Source of the DNA: Alphaproteobacteria bacterium
GTDB taxonomy: Bacteria; Pseudomonadota; Alphaproteobacteria; Rickettsiales; SXRF01
Reading direction: 5' to 3'
NCBI GenBank assembly: GCA_025362975.1
Contig: JANYES010000013.1
Coordinates: 1-64,000 of the forward strand
DNA: 64,000 bases
Notes under the pieces: model-generated
Told to the model about the DNA's origin: nothing
Database searches by the model: none
What the model saw: only the letters and a program-made list of their open reading frames with translations
Shown here: in pieces, positions 35,227 through 46,212 of the stretch
How positions within the stretch are numbered: the stretch's first letter is position 1
Layout of the letters: every line of letters begins with the position of its first letter
Translations under genes and position numbers: made by a program

Positions 35227-35298
35227 TTGTCACCCCGTCACATAGCGGGGTACGTCTATCAACGCTATCACAGACCCTCCTATGCAGCAGGATGACAG
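35227..35298. repeat. Palindromic intergenic element with TGTCAYCC-type ends (possible RPE/REP-like unit)
   Basis: TTGTCACCCCG...TGCAGCAGGATGACAG: ends are inverted repeats (TGTCACCC versus TGTCATCC in reverse complement). Confidence 0.35.
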
Positions 35299-35374
35299 GC
35301 GGATGGACAACAGGGAATACGGGGGAGAGCCGGGATAAGGAGACAGCCCGCGATGATAGGGGAATAGTAGCCGC

Positions 35375-36304
35375 TCAGGCCCGCGGGTGGGCGTTCTTGT
35401 AGGCCTGCATCAGTCGGGTCTTATCGACATGAGTGTAGCGCTGGGTGGTGGAAAGGCTGACATGCCCCAATAGCTCCTGAATGGAGCGTAAATCCCCGCC
35501 CGCCGAGAGCAAATGGGTGGCAAAGCTGTGGCGGAACGCATGCGGCGTCGTTGATTCAGGCAAGTTGAGGGCGGCGCGCAGCTTGCGCAGTTGCAGCTGG
35601 AAAATGCCGGGGTCGAGCGCCATGCCGCGCTTACCCAGAAACAAAGGCGCCTTGGCGCTGAACGGGTACGGACAGGCGCTCACATAATCGGCAATCGCGG
35701 ATTTGACCACCCGCAGCACCGGCACGTGGCGCTGCTTGTTGCCCTTGCCAATGATGCTGAGCGTGTCGCCCGAGGGGATGTCCTTGTAGCATAACGATAG
35801 CGCTTCGCTGATACGCAGGCCACAGCCATAGATCAGAATGAGCAACGCAAGATCGCGCTTGTTGATCCAATCCTCGTCATGCTGAGTGCCGATGACTTCC
35901 AACGCGGCTTGCGCCTGCTCGACGCCCAGCGCCTTCGGTAGCGCCTTTTTCAGCTTGGGCCCGCGAATGTGGAAAATCGCCGAATGGCTGATCGTGCCGT
36001 GCTTTTCTAAATAACGGTAAAAATTTTTGACCGTGGAAAGCGCGCGTGCCGTGGACGACGGCTTGAACTCTCGCAACCGGCTGGCAAGCCATGCGCGGAT
36101 ATCGCGGGTTTCCAATGCTTCGATCTGCTTTAGTGTTACCTGGCCGCCTAGATGCTGGCCAAGGAAGAGGCAAAACTGCGACAGATCGGTGGTATACGAC
36201 ACCACTGTATGCTGCGAACTGCGCCGCACATGGCGCAGCCATTCCTGCCATTGGGTGATGGTTTCGGCGAATTCAGGGGAAACGGGAAGATGGTCGCAGG
36301 TCAT
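35375..36304 (-). CDS. xerC: Tyrosine recombinase XerC
   Basis: LLILIYGCGLRISEAL...GKGNKQRHVPV...TPHAFRHSFATHLLSAGGDLRSIQELLGHVSLSTTQRYTHVD; near a DUF484 gene. Confidence 0.92.
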   Translation of the reverse strand: MTCDHLPVSPEFAETITQWQEWLRHVRRSSQHTVVSYTTDLSQFCLFLGQHLGGQVTLKQIEALETRDIRAWLASRLREFKPSSTARALSTVKNFYRYLEKHGTISHSAIFHIRGPKLKKALPKALGVEQAQAALEVIGTQHDEDWINKRDLALLILIYGCGLRISEALSLCYKDIPSGDTLSIIGKGNKQRHVPVLRVVKSAIADYVSACPYPFSAKAPLFLGKRGMALDPGIFQLQLRKLRAALNLPESTTPHAFRHSFATHLLSAGGDLRSIQELLGHVSLSTTQRYTHVDKTRLMQAYKNAHPRA

Positions 36305-36338
36305 GGCGCATCATACCATGAAACCCCGAAAAATAAAC

Positions 36339-36713
36339 TTACAAGCTGACGCCCGTGTCTTTGGAATTGTCTTTGAGCATCGGCAGCACCGGAGCAATCA
36401 GGGCGCCAAGCGAGCCGGCGAGTTCATTTTGCAATAACTTGCCGCTGGCGGCACTTTCCATCGAGGCAGCCGCTGAGACTTGCGCTTCCGCGTCGGCTGC
36501 GGTGCGTACACTGCCACCAACGGTCGGGGACAGGCCCGCCGTGTCAATGCCTTTGGCTTGAAGCTGGGCGATGACGGAGCGCACCTGCGCGTTGATATTG
36601 TCGCGATCCCCGGCTAGCTTGGCAGAGAGTTCTGCGTCGTTATTTTCTTCCTCACGCTTGCGGACGATATTCTTGCCAGAAACCAGTTTCTTGACCTTGT
36701 CCATTAATGCCAT
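36339..36713 (-). CDS. Hypothetical protein (124 aa)
   Basis: MALMDKVKKLVSGKNIVRKREEENND...; GTGACG-type upstream region; no family recognised. Confidence 0.6.
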   Translation of the reverse strand: MALMDKVKKLVSGKNIVRKREEENNDAELSAKLAGDRDNINAQVRSVIAQLQAKGIDTAGLSPTVGGSVRTAADAEAQVSAAASMESAASGKLLQNELAGSLGALIAPVLPMLKDNSKDTGVSL

Positions 36714-36810
36714 AACGTCACCTTTGTTGCTTTAGATCAGTATAATCGTTAACGCGTTAACCTTCAAATGACGTTTGCGTGACAACGTGAAAACAACTGT
36801 AAGCAATTGT

Positions 36811-37188
36811 TTATAAAGACTTACCCGGAGAGGGGAAGAGGGCGTCGAGGGCGTTTCTGATCTGCTGGTTGAGGTCGCCTTGCCATAATCCGGTCTTGTC
36901 GAGGTCGAGCAGGTCGAAGGTTTTTTCCGAGGTAAGGAGCTTGTCGCGGACATCCATCTGGCCGTCTTTGACAAGCAGGTACAGCATGGTGCGGTCGCTT
37001 AAAATCGACATCAGCTGGAGGCGTTTGTGCTCATCGGGAATGCGGTCGGTGATTTCTTCGTTAAAGACTGGCATATGGTTGCGGTCGAACCCGCGCAGGA
37101 TGCCGGCTTCGGCGAGCACGTCGTAAGGCGTGGGTTTTTTCTCGGGCCGGCTGAACAAACGCTTGGTGTAGTCGCCGGTGGTGGTCAT
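36811..37188 (-). CDS. Hypothetical protein (125 aa)
   Basis: MTTTGDYTKRLFSRPEKKPTPYDVLAEAGILRGFDRNHMPVF...; immediately downstream of the DUF484 gene. Confidence 0.65.
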   Translation of the reverse strand: MTTTGDYTKRLFSRPEKKPTPYDVLAEAGILRGFDRNHMPVFNEEITDRIPDEHKRLQLMSILSDRTMLYLLVKDGQMDVRDKLLTSEKTFDLLDLDKTGLWQGDLNQQIRNALDALFPSPGKSL

Positions 37189-37190
37189 GG

Positions 37191-37937
37191 CTAAATCGTC
37201 AAATCGTGCAGGTACGTATCCATCTGGTGCGCGACAATCTGGGCGAGGAAATGCAGCAACTCAATCCCCTGACCCGAATGGAACCGGTCCTTGTAGCGTA
37301 CGCCGAAGGCCAGCAGGATATTTTTGCCCACTGTATCCAACTCAAGCCGAAGCAGCGCACAGGAGGCGATCATATCGTTGCAATCGGCGAAAATCTGGTC
37401 GAAACCGGCGGGCATGTTGGCGGCGCAGTCTTCCACCAGCAGCACGTTTTTAGTGGCGCCCAGCGCGTCGTCGACGGTGCCCGGCTCGATGAAGATGATG
37501 CCGGAATAGTTTTCTTCGCCGTAGGAGGTGTCGAGCTTGGTGTCAGATTCCATCGCCATGCGCACCACGTCCACGTCGAACAGGCTGACGAGGTCGATGG
37601 TGATGACTTCGAGCAGTTGCTCAAGGCTTTTGGTGCGGATGAGCTTGAGTGCCGCCGCGTGAACGAGGCTTTGCACCGACATGTTGTCGCGGCAGAAATC
37701 CACCAGCATCTGGTAGCGGCTTTTAAGCAGCTTGGTATCTTTTTGCAGGTTTTTGACCATATAATGCTGGAAGTCGATCACCGCGTCGCCCAGCTCACGC
37801 TCCGGCGGCTGCGATTCGCCGACGACGTCGAGATTCTTCATCAGGAAGTCGGGATTGAGCTTTAAAAACTCGCGCACCTGCTCGGCGGTAGGGGCGGCGG
37901 TTTCGCTCACTGGGGGCTCAGGGCGTTTGGCACCCAT
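37191..37937 (-). CDS. DUF484 family protein
   Basis: EQVREFLKLNPDFLMKNLDVV...FQHYMVKNLQKDTKLLKSRYQMLVDFCRDN; conserved DUF484 N-terminus. Confidence 0.85.
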   Translation of the reverse strand: MGAKRPEPPVSETAAPTAEQVREFLKLNPDFLMKNLDVVGESQPPERELGDAVIDFQHYMVKNLQKDTKLLKSRYQMLVDFCRDNMSVQSLVHAAALKLIRTKSLEQLLEVITIDLVSLFDVDVVRMAMESDTKLDTSYGEENYSGIIFIEPGTVDDALGATKNVLLVEDCAANMPAGFDQIFADCNDMIASCALLRLELDTVGKNILLAFGVRYKDRFHSGQGIELLHFLAQIVAHQMDTYLHDLTI

Positions 37938-38594
37938 CTAAGCAATTTTCTGGCCGGTTTTCTTCCAGTCGGACAGGAAGACTTCGAGACCCTTGTCGGT
38001 CAGCGGATGCTGCACGAGCTGGCGCAGGACCGATGGCGGAATGGTCGCCACATGCGCGCCCATCATCGCCGCGTCCGTGATGTGCACCGGGTTGCGGATG
38101 GAGGCGACGAGCACTTCGGTTTTGAAATAATCGTACTGGCGGTACATGGTCACGATGTCGCTGATGAGTTGCATGCCGTCCTGTCCGATATCGTCGAGGC
38201 GGCCCACGAACGGCGAGATGAAAGTGGCGCCCGCTTTAGCGGCAAGCAACGCCTGCGCCGCCGAGAAGCACAGCGTGACGTTGACCATCGTGCCGTTGGA
38301 GGTGAAGTGTTTGCAGGCTTTGAGGCCTTCCCACGTGAGCGGCACTTTGATGGTAATGTTTTTGGCGATTTTGACCAGTTTTTCGCCCTCGGCGATCATG
38401 CCCGGCGCGTCGGTCGCGGTCACTTCCGCCGAAATGGGACCGGGAACGACAGCGCAGATTTCTTTCAGCACATCGAAAAAGTCGCGCCCGGATTTGGCAA
38501 TCAATGTCGGGTTGGTGGTGACGCCGTCGAGCATGCCGGTGGCGGCGAGGTCACGGATTTCCTTGATATCGGCGGTATCGACAAAAAATTTCAT
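37938..38594 (-). CDS. fsa: Fructose-6-phosphate aldolase / small transaldolase
   Basis: [36 protein letters not shown]...[16 protein letters not shown]; the MKFF start at 38594 is more likely than the ORF-track start at 38711. Confidence 0.93.
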   Translation of the reverse strand: MKFFVDTADIKEIRDLAATGMLDGVTTNPTLIAKSGRDFFDVLKEICAVVPGPISAEVTATDAPGMIAEGEKLVKIAKNITIKVPLTWEGLKACKHFTSNGTMVNVTLCFSAAQALLAAKAGATFISPFVGRLDDIGQDGMQLISDIVTMYRQYDYFKTEVLVASIRNPVHITDAAMMGAHVATIPPSVLRQLVQHPLTDKGLEVFLSDWKKTGQKIA

Positions 38595-38649
38595 GGCAGA
38601 GTTCCTGTTTGATGTATGATGGCCGGACGATAACGCACCGCCGCCCAGA

Positions 38650-40695
38650 TTGGAAAGACATTTTTTGACCGCGTTGAAGCAAATTGAGGTCCTCGTCCCC
38701 ACCGCGATCAATCAGGGATTCGACTATCTGGCACCCGCCGGAAGCACCATGTCGGCAGGCGACATCATCACCGTGCCGTTCGGTAAAAAGGAATTGCTTG
38801 GGGTTGTCTGGGGTCAGGGCAACGCGCAGATCGACGCGGGAAAGATGAAAGAAGCTCGCGAACATTTGTCACAATTTCCCCCGCTTTCCGAGCAGTTACG
38901 CAAATTCGTCGACTGGACGTCATGGTACGCCTGCGCCCCCAAAGGGGCTATTTTAAAAATGGTCCTGCCAATGCCCGACATCGCCAAGGAAGGGCGCAAA
39001 TCGACCAGCGCTTTTATCGAAACCGATATCGATTTGAGTAAAATCCACCTCGCCAACCTGTCCGGCATCCAGAAGGAAGCCGCCGACCGGCTGACCGATA
39101 GCATCGGCGGGGGGTTCAGTGTGAGCCTGCTCGACGGGGTCACCGGCTCGGGTAAAACCGAGGTGTATTTTGAAGCCATCGCCAAGGTACTCACCCAGCG
39201 CCAGTCCGACCCGACTCTGCAATGCCTCATCCTGCTACCCGAAATCGCGCTGTCCATCCAGTGGCTGGAACGGTTTGAAAAACGCTTCAGTTTCAAACCC
39301 GTGGTCTGGAACTCGGAAATCACCCCCGCCCGCAAACGCGCCAGCTGGCAGGCGATTGCCAAAGGCGATGCGCCCGTGGTTGTCGGTGCACGCTCGGCGT
39401 TGTTCCTGCCGTACAAAAATCTCGCTTTGCTCATCGCCGATGAAGAGCATGACGGGTCGTATAAGCAAGAAGAAGGTGTGATCTACCATGCCCGCGACTT
39501 TGCCGTCGCCCGCGCCCGGTTTGAAAACATCCCCGCCGTGCTGGTGTCGGCCACGCCTTCGCTGGAAACCTACGCAAATGCCAAGGATGGCAAATACCGC
39601 GAAATTACCCTGTCCGCCCGCCATAACGACGCCGTGATGCCGGATATCACCCTGCTCGACATGCGCAAGGTGGAGCTGGAACGCGGCGCGTTTATCTCGC
39701 GTCCGCTTCGAGATGAGCTGGCCGCATCAATTGCCGACGGGCATCAATGCATGTTGTTCCTGAACCGCCGGGGCTATGCGCCGCTGTTGCTGTGCCGCGC
39801 CTGTGGCCACCGGTTCCAATGCCCGGATTGCTCGGCATGGATGGTGGTGCATAAACGCGCCCCCCGCGCCAGCAAGCATGAGGCGGTCAGCTGCCTTGAG
39901 TGCCACCACTGCAATTACCGGATTCCGGAGCCGAAACAATGCCCGGCCTGCCAAGCCGAAGACAAGCTCGCGGCCTGCGGGCCCGGCGTCGAGCGTTTGA
40001 AGGAGGAAGTGGCTGAATTCTTACCCCAGGCGCGCGTCGCCGTCATGGCCAGCGACAGCATGGCTCCCGGCGAAGTTGCCGAAACCATCACCGCCATGAC
40101 CGATAAAAAAATTGATTTACTTATCGGCACGCAAATGATCGCCAAGGGCCACCATTTCGCCAATCTCGCCGTGGTTGGCGTCGTCGATGCCGATCTGGGA
40201 CTGGCCGGGGGCGACCTTCGCGCCGCCGAGCGCACCTACCAGATGCTCCACCAGCTTTCAGGACGCGCCGGGCGCGAGCAGATTCGCGGGCGGGTGTATA
40301 TGCAAAGCTTCCTGCCCGAACATCCCGTCATCAAAGCGCTGGTGTCCGGCGAGCGAAATGCGTTTATGGCCGCCGAACTGAAAGCCCGAAAAAACGCCCA
40401 TATGCCACCGTTCACAAGACTTGCAGCCATCATCGTCGAAGGCGAAAAGGAAGATCAGGTGATGAACACCGCCCGTAAGCTCGCCAGCTCCTTCCCCGCG
40501 AGCAAAAGCACCCATCTCTATGGCCCCGCCCCCGCTCCGCTCTTCCTGCTGCGCGGCAAATTCCGCTTCCGCCTGCTGGTCAAAGCCGAGCGCGACGTGA
40601 ACCTTCCCAACATCGTGCGCCACTGGGTGGAAACGCAGGAGGCGCCGTCGACGGTACGTATTAAAATCGACATTGACCCGCAGAGTTTTCTATAG
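38650..40695 (+). CDS. priA: Primosomal protein N' (replication restart helicase)
   Basis: [30 protein letters not shown], zinc-binding [14 protein letters not shown]...[17 protein letters not shown]; exact start uncertain (non-ATG). Confidence 0.95.
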   Translation: MERHFLTALKQIEVLVPTAINQGFDYLAPAGSTMSAGDIITVPFGKKELLGVVWGQGNAQIDAGKMKEAREHLSQFPPLSEQLRKFVDWTSWYACAPKGAILKMVLPMPDIAKEGRKSTSAFIETDIDLSKIHLANLSGIQKEAADRLTDSIGGGFSVSLLDGVTGSGKTEVYFEAIAKVLTQRQSDPTLQCLILLPEIALSIQWLERFEKRFSFKPVVWNSEITPARKRASWQAIAKGDAPVVVGARSALFLPYKNLALLIADEEHDGSYKQEEGVIYHARDFAVARARFENIPAVLVSATPSLETYANAKDGKYREITLSARHNDAVMPDITLLDMRKVELERGAFISRPLRDELAASIADGHQCMLFLNRRGYAPLLLCRACGHRFQCPDCSAWMVVHKRAPRASKHEAVSCLECHHCNYRIPEPKQCPACQAEDKLAACGPGVERLKEEVAEFLPQARVAVMASDSMAPGEVAETITAMTDKKIDLLIGTQMIAKGHHFANLAVVGVVDADLGLAGGDLRAAERTYQMLHQLSGRAGREQIRGRVYMQSFLPEHPVIKALVSGERNAFMAAELKARKNAHMPPFTRLAAIIVEGEKEDQVMNTARKLASSFPASKSTHLYGPAPAPLFLLRGKFRFRLLVKAERDVNLPNIVRHWVETQEAPSTVRIKIDIDPQSFL

Positions 40696-40764
40696 AAAAT
40701 CAACAATATAACACCGTTAACCATTTTGGGTTAAACTGGTAGCTTCACAACTGACAGCACGCAC

Positions 40765-41328
40765 ATGTCCCATATCGACGAAATCCGCACCGAATTCGAC
40801 AACCTCATCAAAGCCACCGTTCTCGGACTTCAGCGCCCGGAGTATCGCAGCGACTACCACCTCAGGGAGTTCAAAAAACCCGAGCATGTGGGCGTGAGCG
40901 CTATGGAAGGCGGACAGGCTGAACTTAAAATCGATTTCCGCAGCGTCGAAGACACCTCCCTACCCCCGAAAGTCACCGCCGCCATCGCAGAAATGCTTGA
41001 CCAGATATGCGACATCGACCCCAAGCGCATCAGCCAGCATGGCAGCGGCCCGGATATGGATTACGGCATGGCATTTTACACCGGCACGCTTAAAGCCCTC
41101 GTACCCGACACGGCAGAAACTGTGGAAAAACTCAAAGAAGCACAGGCCTATATTGAAACAGGCGGCCTGGGCAAAATGCTCGTCATGAAAGAGTTACGCA
41201 AAACAATGGCCGCCACGATGGAAAAACACGCTCACGACCATCCGCATTTGCCGGTGGACGACAAGGAGCTGGCAGAAATCCTCTCCGAATTGGGCAAAAA
41301 CGGTCTGGACCACGGCCGCAGCCGATAA
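40765..41328 (+). CDS. Hypothetical protein (187 aa)
   Basis: MSHIDEIRTEFDNLIKATVLGLQRPEYRSDYHL...; core-like codon usage. Confidence 0.7.
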   Translation: MSHIDEIRTEFDNLIKATVLGLQRPEYRSDYHLREFKKPEHVGVSAMEGGQAELKIDFRSVEDTSLPPKVTAAIAEMLDQICDIDPKRISQHGSGPDMDYGMAFYTGTLKALVPDTAETVEKLKEAQAYIETGGLGKMLVMKELRKTMAATMEKHAHDHPHLPVDDKELAEILSELGKNGLDHGRSR

Positions 41329-42561
41329 CTATTGGCGATGCGCTTTGCGCCACTGGCTGGCGCGCTGTCTGGCTTCGTCGATCTGCTCATGCGTCATCAA
41401 CGGCTCGATCTCTTTGAGCTGATCCATCGCCTCGGCGTTCATCTTACCCGGCGTCCCGGAGCTTCCCGCCAGAAGCAGCCATTGATATGCCTTCACCCGG
41501 TCGCGCTCCACGGGTCCGCCTTTTAAATAGGTCATGCCGAGCAAATACTGCGCGAGGTCATACCCCGCATCCGCCGATTTTTCCAACTCGTTGAATCCAC
41601 GGCCAGCGGGCTTGCGCGCATCGGTGATCGACGCGGCGCCCGTTTGCTGTTTAGCCAGCCGCATCCACTGCTCAGCCACCACCGGATTTTTTTCCACGCC
41701 CAGCCCATACTGGTAAAACAGCCCAACGGAATACTGCGCCGTCGAATCGCCAAGATCGGCGGCCTTGCGATACCATTTAAGCGCTTCGGCGTAATCCTTG
41801 CCGCTGTAATAATACTTAGCCAGCTGCAACTGCGCCGGTACGAAATCGTTATTGCCCGCGCGCTCCCACCAGTCGATGGCCCGCGCCACATCGGCGTTCA
41901 TCCCGTGCCCTTGAATATAAAGCGCGCCCACCGCAAACTGTGCCCCCGGCAAGCCGACATCGGCGGCAAGCCTGTACCATTTCATCGCCGCAATGTAATC
42001 CTCGGGCACGCCAAAACCGTTATCGTACATCACCCCGATATTGTAAGCGGCGAGGGGCTCAGTCTTAGCGGCCAGCCTGTACCATTTGAGCGCTTCCTTA
42101 TAATCCTGCTTCACGCCCCAGCCGTTCTGGTACATGGCGCCCAGATTATTCTGCGCCATTGTAAACCCGTGATCGGCGGCTTTGTGATACCATTCGAAGG
42201 CCTGTGGATAATCCGCTCCTGCCTCGTAGACGCGCCCTAAACTATTTTCCGCCTCGACATAGCCCTGCGACGCCGCTTTTTGCATCCAGTACAGCGCTTT
42301 GCCAAGATTTCTTTCCACCCCTTTGCCATCTTGATAGGCATGGCCGAGATTATACTGCGACTTGGCATAGCCCAGATTGCCCGCAATCGTCCAGTAACGG
42401 ATCGCGGTTTCGGGAATTTGCGGTTTACCATCGCCGTTGTAATAAGAAAAACCGATATCGTTAAGCTTGTTAAGCGCACATCCGCCCGCGTCGGCCAGCC
42501 CTATAATCATCCCGATGACCAGAAGAGACTTAACCAATGTACGCCATTTTGCAGCCTGCAT
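41329..42561 (-). CDS. Sel1-like repeat (SLR) protein
   Basis: Repeated A..YNLG.MY..G.GV..D...A..WYR.AA units; N-terminal TM/lipoprotein-like segment (ADAGGCALNK). Confidence 0.9.
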   Translation of the reverse strand: MQAAKWRTLVKSLLVIGMIIGLADAGGCALNKLNDIGFSYYNGDGKPQIPETAIRYWTIAGNLGYAKSQYNLGHAYQDGKGVERNLGKALYWMQKAASQGYVEAENSLGRVYEAGADYPQAFEWYHKAADHGFTMAQNNLGAMYQNGWGVKQDYKEALKWYRLAAKTEPLAAYNIGVMYDNGFGVPEDYIAAMKWYRLAADVGLPGAQFAVGALYIQGHGMNADVARAIDWWERAGNNDFVPAQLQLAKYYYSGKDYAEALKWYRKAADLGDSTAQYSVGLFYQYGLGVEKNPVVAEQWMRLAKQQTGAASITDARKPAGRGFNELEKSADAGYDLAQYLLGMTYLKGGPVERDRVKAYQWLLLAGSSGTPGKMNAEAMDQLKEIEPLMTHEQIDEARQRASQWRKAHRQ

Positions 42562-42728
42562 AGATGTCTTTCGGGGAATAAAATAATTAAGTGATACCAG
42601 AATTTTACCTGTTTAGCGGGTCGCGGCTTTGGAGGCAAGTCACCAGAAGCGAATTTTTCGGTTGCCTTTACCACCAATCTTGCTAATTTCCGCGCTCTCA
42701 TAACCCTGTGATAAGATAAAAGCACCCC

Positions 42729-43280
42729 GTGAAAATATCCGGCTCCAAACGCATCGCTGAACGCTACGTCAAAGCATTGTTCGACGTCGCCACCTCTGAA
42801 AACTCACTCGACGCGGTCGAAAAAGACCTGCTGTCACTGGGCAATGCCTACAAGGAAAGCACGGAATTCCGCCATTTCCTCATCAATCCGCTGTTGAGCA
42901 ACGAAACGCGCGCGCAAGCCATGCTTGCCATCCTCGCCAAGCTCAACGTCAACCAACTCACCCGCCAGTTCTTCGGCATGCTGATTCGCCAGAAGCGCCT
43001 CGCCATCCTGCCGGACGTGGTGGAATTATTTGAAAACGCAGCGTCCACCGCGCGCGGCGAACTCAAAGGCGAGCTGATCTCGGCAGCGCCGTTGAAAGAT
43101 AAAGAAGTTCAAATGATTAGCGACCGTCTTAGCAAGGCTTACGGCCGCAAGATGGTGCTTGAACTGAAGCAACAACCCGACCTGCTCGGCGGTGTCGTGG
43201 TCAAGATTGGTAGTCAGCAGCTCGATAGCTCGCTGTCTGGTAAAATTCGCCGCCTGAAGAACGCTCTTCAGGCAGCTTAA
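42729..43280 (+). CDS. atpH: ATP synthase F1 delta subunit
   Basis: RIAERYVKALFDVA...FRHFLINPLLSNETRAQAM...QPDLLGGVVVKIGSQQLDSSLSGKIRRL. Confidence 0.95.
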   Translation: MKISGSKRIAERYVKALFDVATSENSLDAVEKDLLSLGNAYKESTEFRHFLINPLLSNETRAQAMLAILAKLNVNQLTRQFFGMLIRQKRLAILPDVVELFENAASTARGELKGELISAAPLKDKEVQMISDRLSKAYGRKMVLELKQQPDLLGGVVVKIGSQQLDSSLSGKIRRLKNALQAA

Positions 43281-43300
43281 CATCTAGGAGATAGTTACAA

Positions 43301-44833
43301 ATGGATATTCGTCCTTCTGAAATTTCGGACATCTTAAAAAAACAGATCACGCAGTTCAATGCGGATGCAGAATTATCCGAAACCGGACAGGTTGTTTCCG
43401 TCGGCGACGGTATCGCAACCGTGTACGGCCTGGAAAACGTTCAGGCCGGTGAAATGGTCGAGTTTGCCAACGGTATGAAGGGCATGGCCCTCAACCTCGC
43501 ATCCGACAACGTCGGCATCGTTATTTTCGGCGATGACCGCACCGTTAAAGAAGGCGACACCGTAAAACGCACCAACACCATTATGGACACGCCGATCGGC
43601 AAAGGCCTCTTGGGGCGCGTCGTAGACGGCCTCGGCAATCCGATTGACGGCAAAGGCCCGCTCAAAGACGTGACCCGCTCGCGCGTTGAAGTCAAAGCCC
43701 CGGGCATTATCGCCCGTAAATCGGTTCACGAACCGATGGCAACCGGCATTAAAGCCATCGACGCCCTGATCCCGATTGGCCGTGGCCAGCGCGAACTGAT
43801 CATCGGTGACCGCCAGACCGGCAAAACCGCTATCGCCATCGACGCCATCCTCAACCAGAAAGCCGCCAACCAAGGCACCGACGAAAGCAAAAAGCTCTAT
43901 TGCATCTACGTTTGTATCGGCCAGAAACGCTCGACCGTGGCGCAAGTTGTGAAGAAACTCGAAGAAGCCGGCGCGCTGCAATACACCATCGTCGTAGCCG
44001 CAACTGCTTCCGAAGCCGCTCCGCTCCAGTATCTCGCGCCATACACCGGTGCCGCGATGGGCGAATTCTTCCGTAATAACGGCATGCACGCCCTGATCAT
44101 CTATGATGATCTGTCCAAACAGGCCGTGGCTTACCGCCAGATGTCGCTGCTGTTGCGTCGTCCGCCGGGCCGCGAAGCCTATCCGGGTGACGTATTCTAC
44201 ATTCACTCTCGCCTGCTCGAACGCGCTGCTAAAATGTCCGACGCCGAAGGCGCTGGCTCCATGACCGCGCTGCCGATCATCGAAACGCAGGCTGGCGACG
44301 TATCCGCTTACATCCCGACCAACGTTATTTCGATCACCGACGGCCAGATATTCCTTGAAACCGAACTCTTCTACAAAGGCGTACGCCCCGCAGTTAACGT
44401 GGGTCTGTCCGTATCGCGCGTAGGTTCGGCCGCACAGATCAAAGCGATGAAACAGGTCGCCGGTTCGATCAAGCTTGAGCTTGCCCAGTACCGCGAAATG
44501 GAATCCTTCGCGCAGTTCGGCTCCGACCTTGACCCATCTACCCAGAAGCTGCTCGCTCGCGGCCAGCGCCTGACCGAGTTGCTGAAACAAGCCCAGTACT
44601 CGCCGCTGCTCACCTCCGAGCAGGTCTGCGTGATCTACGCAGGTGTGAGAGGCTATCTCGACAAGATCAACACCAAGGACGTCGGTAAATTTGAAGCCTC
44701 CCTGCTGCAGGATCTGCGCACCGGCTCAAAAGACATTCTCGATTCGATCAACACTAAATCGCAGCTCGACGCCGACACCGAAACCAAGCTCAAAACGGTT
44801 CTTGATTCGGTCGTCAAAAGGTTTGCTGCGTGA
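43301..44833 (+). CDS. atpA: ATP synthase F1 alpha subunit
   Basis: [13 protein letters not shown]...[27 protein letters not shown]; 510 aa. Confidence 0.98.
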   Translation: MDIRPSEISDILKKQITQFNADAELSETGQVVSVGDGIATVYGLENVQAGEMVEFANGMKGMALNLASDNVGIVIFGDDRTVKEGDTVKRTNTIMDTPIGKGLLGRVVDGLGNPIDGKGPLKDVTRSRVEVKAPGIIARKSVHEPMATGIKAIDALIPIGRGQRELIIGDRQTGKTAIAIDAILNQKAANQGTDESKKLYCIYVCIGQKRSTVAQVVKKLEEAGALQYTIVVAATASEAAPLQYLAPYTGAAMGEFFRNNGMHALIIYDDLSKQAVAYRQMSLLLRRPPGREAYPGDVFYIHSRLLERAAKMSDAEGAGSMTALPIIETQAGDVSAYIPTNVISITDGQIFLETELFYKGVRPAVNVGLSVSRVGSAAQIKAMKQVAGSIKLELAQYREMESFAQFGSDLDPSTQKLLARGQRLTELLKQAQYSPLLTSEQVCVIYAGVRGYLDKINTKDVGKFEASLLQDLRTGSKDILDSINTKSQLDADTETKLKTVLDSVVKRFAA

Positions 44834-45333
44834 TGCATCGTTTTGTTAAACGTCTCTGTACCGTCGTTTTCGTTGCGCTTTCGGGCGTAGCGCTTTCGGC
44901 CTGCGCTACCAGCGGCCCGCTGTACAAGGATGCTAAATCCGGCTACACGGTGCTTAACAAGGACACGGCACGACTCTACGTTTACCGCAACGTCAACGTC
45001 TTCGGCGATGCCATCCAGCCGTCCGTCCTGCTAGACGGCCAGAAAATCGGCGATGCCCGCCCGGGCGGTTTCATGACTAAGGATATCGCCCCCGGCAAGC
45101 ACATGCTCAACGTATCGGTGGAAACTACCAAGACGTATGAATTCACTGCCAAGCCACAGGAAGAAATTTACGTTCGCCTGTCGCCAGGTATGGGCTGGGT
45201 TGCCGCACGCGTCCATATCGAACCGGTATCGGCGCAGGAAGCGGCTCCCGAAATCGCTGAGTTGCACCAGCAAACCAGCTTCGCGCCCTACGATTCCGAC
45301 ACCAAGCCCTCAACCGATAAAAACGGACACTGA
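44833..45333 (+). CDS. DUF2846-like lipoprotein inserted between atpA and atpG
   Basis: Lipobox LSACATS; ARLYVYRNVNVFGDAIQPSVLLDGQKIGDARPGGFMTKDIAPGKHML; ATG overlaps the atpA stop. Confidence 0.8.
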   Translation: MHRFVKRLCTVVFVALSGVALSACATSGPLYKDAKSGYTVLNKDTARLYVYRNVNVFGDAIQPSVLLDGQKIGDARPGGFMTKDIAPGKHMLNVSVETTKTYEFTAKPQEEIYVRLSPGMGWVAARVHIEPVSAQEAAPEIAELHQQTSFAPYDSDTKPSTDKNGH

Positions 45334-45339
45334 CACACC

Positions 45340-46212
45340 ATGCCGTCATTAAAAGACCTTAAAAACCGCATCAAAAGCGTTAAATCGACGCAGAAGATCA
45401 CCAAAGCCATGAAGATGGTGGCTGCCGCCAAACTGCGCCGCGCCCGTGAAGCCGCCGAAGCCTCCCGCCCCTACACGGAAGCGATGGAACGCATGCTGAC
45501 CTCACTCGCCGGTGCCGTCCCTGAAGGCTCCGCCGGGCCAAAACTACTATCGGGCACTGGCAAAGATCAGACGCACCTGATCATCGTCGCCACCTCCGAC
45601 CGTGGCTTGTGCGGTGCGTTCAACTCATCCATAGTGCGCGCCACCCGCCGCAAAATCCGTGAATTGCAAACCGCCGGCAAAACCGTAAAACTGTTCTTCG
45701 TCGGCCGCAAAGGCTATGAACAACTCAACACCGAATTCGGCAAGCTCAGCATCGGCAAAATCGAAATCAAATCGCGCCGTCTGAACTACCACGACGCCGA
45801 AGGCGTTGCTGCCGCCGTCACCAAAGCTTTCAACGAAGGCGAATTCGACGTGGCCCACATCGTCTTCAACCAGTTCAAATCCGCCATCAGCCAGACAGTC
45901 ACCTTCCAGCAGCTCATCCCGCTGGCCATTCCGGTGAAAGCCACCACGGAAGCCACCGTGCCCTACGAATATGAGCCGGAAGAAGCCGACATCCTGGCCG
46001 AACTCCTGCCGCGCAACTTAAGCGTCCAGACCTTCCGCGCACTCCTTGAAAATGCCGCCTCCGAACAAGGCGCGCGCATGACTGCGATGGACAACGCCAC
46101 CCGCAACGCTGGCGACATGATCAAGAAGCTGAACCTGAAATACAACCGCACCCGCCAGGCGGCGATCACCAAAGAATTGATCGAAATTATCTCCGGCGCA
46201 GAGGCGGTCTAA
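45340..46212 (+). CDS. atpG: ATP synthase F1 gamma subunit
   Basis: [34 protein letters not shown]...[13 protein letters not shown]. Confidence 0.97.
   Translation: MPSLKDLKNRIKSVKSTQKITKAMKMVAAAKLRRAREAAEASRPYTEAMERMLTSLAGAVPEGSAGPKLLSGTGKDQTHLIIVATSDRGLCGAFNSSIVRATRRKIRELQTAGKTVKLFFVGRKGYEQLNTEFGKLSIGKIEIKSRRLNYHDAEGVAAAVTKAFNEGEFDVAHIVFNQFKSAISQTVTFQQLIPLAIPVKATTEATVPYEYEPEEADILAELLPRNLSVQTFRALLENAASEQGARMTAMDNATRNAGDMIKKLNLKYNRTRQAAITKELIEIISGAEAV

Noticed and set aside
35375-36304. XerC considered as the integrase of the tRNA-Arg island
   Set aside because: It lies outside the repeat-bounded segment, has core-like composition, and sits near DUF484 as the housekeeping xerC does.
43373-44590. 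405-aa antisense ORF over atpA
   Set aside because: atpA is unambiguous; antisense artefact.
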